Shown one piece after another: positions 63,766 to 64,000 of a stretch of 64,000 bases of DNA. The notes beneath the pieces were generated by a model. It was given only the letters and a program-made list of their open reading frames with translations, ran no database searches and was not told the DNA's origin. Source of the stretch: Cryobacterium cheniae (lineage in GTDB: Bacteria; Actinomycetota; Actinomycetes; Actinomycetales; Microbacteriaceae); assembly GCF_004403395.1 (NCBI RefSeq), contig NZ_SOGN01000008.1:124001-188000 (forward strand), read 5' to 3'. Numbering within the stretch: the first letter of the stretch is position 1; every line of letters starts with the position of its first letter. The position numbers and the translations under genes were made by a program.

Positions 63766-64000
63766 ATGATCGAGGCGTTCGGTAGCGCGCTCCCGGTCGC
63801 GGTGGCGGTCGCATTGAGTCCTTTCCCGATCATTGCGGTTGTTCTCCTGCTGCTGTCGCCGACGGGCAAGTCGGAGGGTCTGGCATTCCTGGCCGGTCGC
63901 GTCGTCGGTGTGGCCGTTATCGTCGGGGTGTTCGCCATGATTTCGGATCTGGTCGAGCGATCCGATGAGGTTTCTCCGCTGGTCGCGGTGGCGCGCGTTC
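63766..64000 (+). CDS. GAP family membrane protein (3' end outside window)
   Basis: First 78 residues of a membrane protein: GSALPVAVAVALSPFPIIAV followed by VLLLLSPTGKSEGLAFLAGR. This is the start of the GAP family (related to mycobacterial peptidoglycolipid-addressing proteins and LysE-type exporters). The frame is open to the end of the window. ATG 63766; no strong ribosome-binding site. Confidence 0.7.
   Translation, partial: MIEAFGSALPVAVAVALSPFPIIAVVLLLLSPTGKSEGLAFLAGRVVGVAVIVGVFAMISDLVERSDEVSPLVAVARV

Overview
The window reads as chromosomal DNA of a high-GC actinobacterium, most likely Microbacteriaceae (Cryobacterium or a close relative). The reasons are a class II translational ileS T-box leader, DUF222/HNH endonuclease genes present as two intact copies plus one decayed copy, an acidic RNase E, the actinobacterial order rne - rplU - rpmA - obgE - proB - proA - nadD - rsfS, many 4-bp ATGA/GTGA overlaps, and short intergenic repeats of the 'ggttgagcc.gtc' kind. 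The genus is an inference; no 16S gene is present.

Bases 1-10,300: the 3' part of clpX, a leaderless DUF222/HNH gene, two blocks of short repeats, an M3 metallopeptidase, a SAM methyltransferase, an acetyltransferase with a small partner gene, valS, and a CDF-like cation transporter. Bases 10,300-16,200: a complete dipeptide/oligopeptide ABC importer (fused double ATPase, two permeases, lipoprotein binding protein) facing a divergent TetR regulator across an operator-like region. Bases 16,200-23,200: T-box-controlled ileS, then folC, a DUF4233 membrane gene and ndk in one overlapping operon, then a cytochrome b-like membrane protein. Bases 23,200-36,100: a second DUF222/HNH gene, a VKOR-family protein, rne with a long leader, rplU-rpmA, obgE-proB-proA, nadD, an unknown membrane-anchored protein, rsfS, and tRNA-Ala(GGC) with a strong terminator.

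Bases 36,100-64,000 look accessory. They hold a phosphoribosyltransferase/hydrolase fusion followed by a decayed erythromycin-esterase gene, YchJ, an LLM oxidoreductase, the glgX-treY-treZ operon (debranching of glycogen-type glucan and conversion of maltooligosaccharide to trehalose), an internally deleted GntR regulator, LtrA, and a four-gene lower phenylacetate operon (thiolase, enoyl-CoA hydratase, 3-hydroxyacyl-CoA dehydrogenase, PaaZ). After these come a lipoprotein, an ArsR-rhodanese fusion divergent from an MFS transporter, a Cys-rich / DUF4395 operon behind a CsoR-type palindrome, a BglF-like PTS permease, an acetyltransferase, a DUF222 pseudogene that has lost its HNH module, a DUF7010-like membrane protein and the start of a GAP-family gene. 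Five gene remnants lie in this half and none was seen in the first 36 kb.

The most coherent candidate for a little-described system is 56.3-59.5 kb. It combines an ArsR regulator whose only cysteines are in its rhodanese loop, a perfect palindrome between it and an MFS exporter, and a separate operon (41-aa Cys-rich protein, unknown protein, DUF4395) under a perfect ATACCCC-type palindrome. Together this suggests a reactive-sulfur or metal response. Functions are inferred from motifs and context; no database search was possible.
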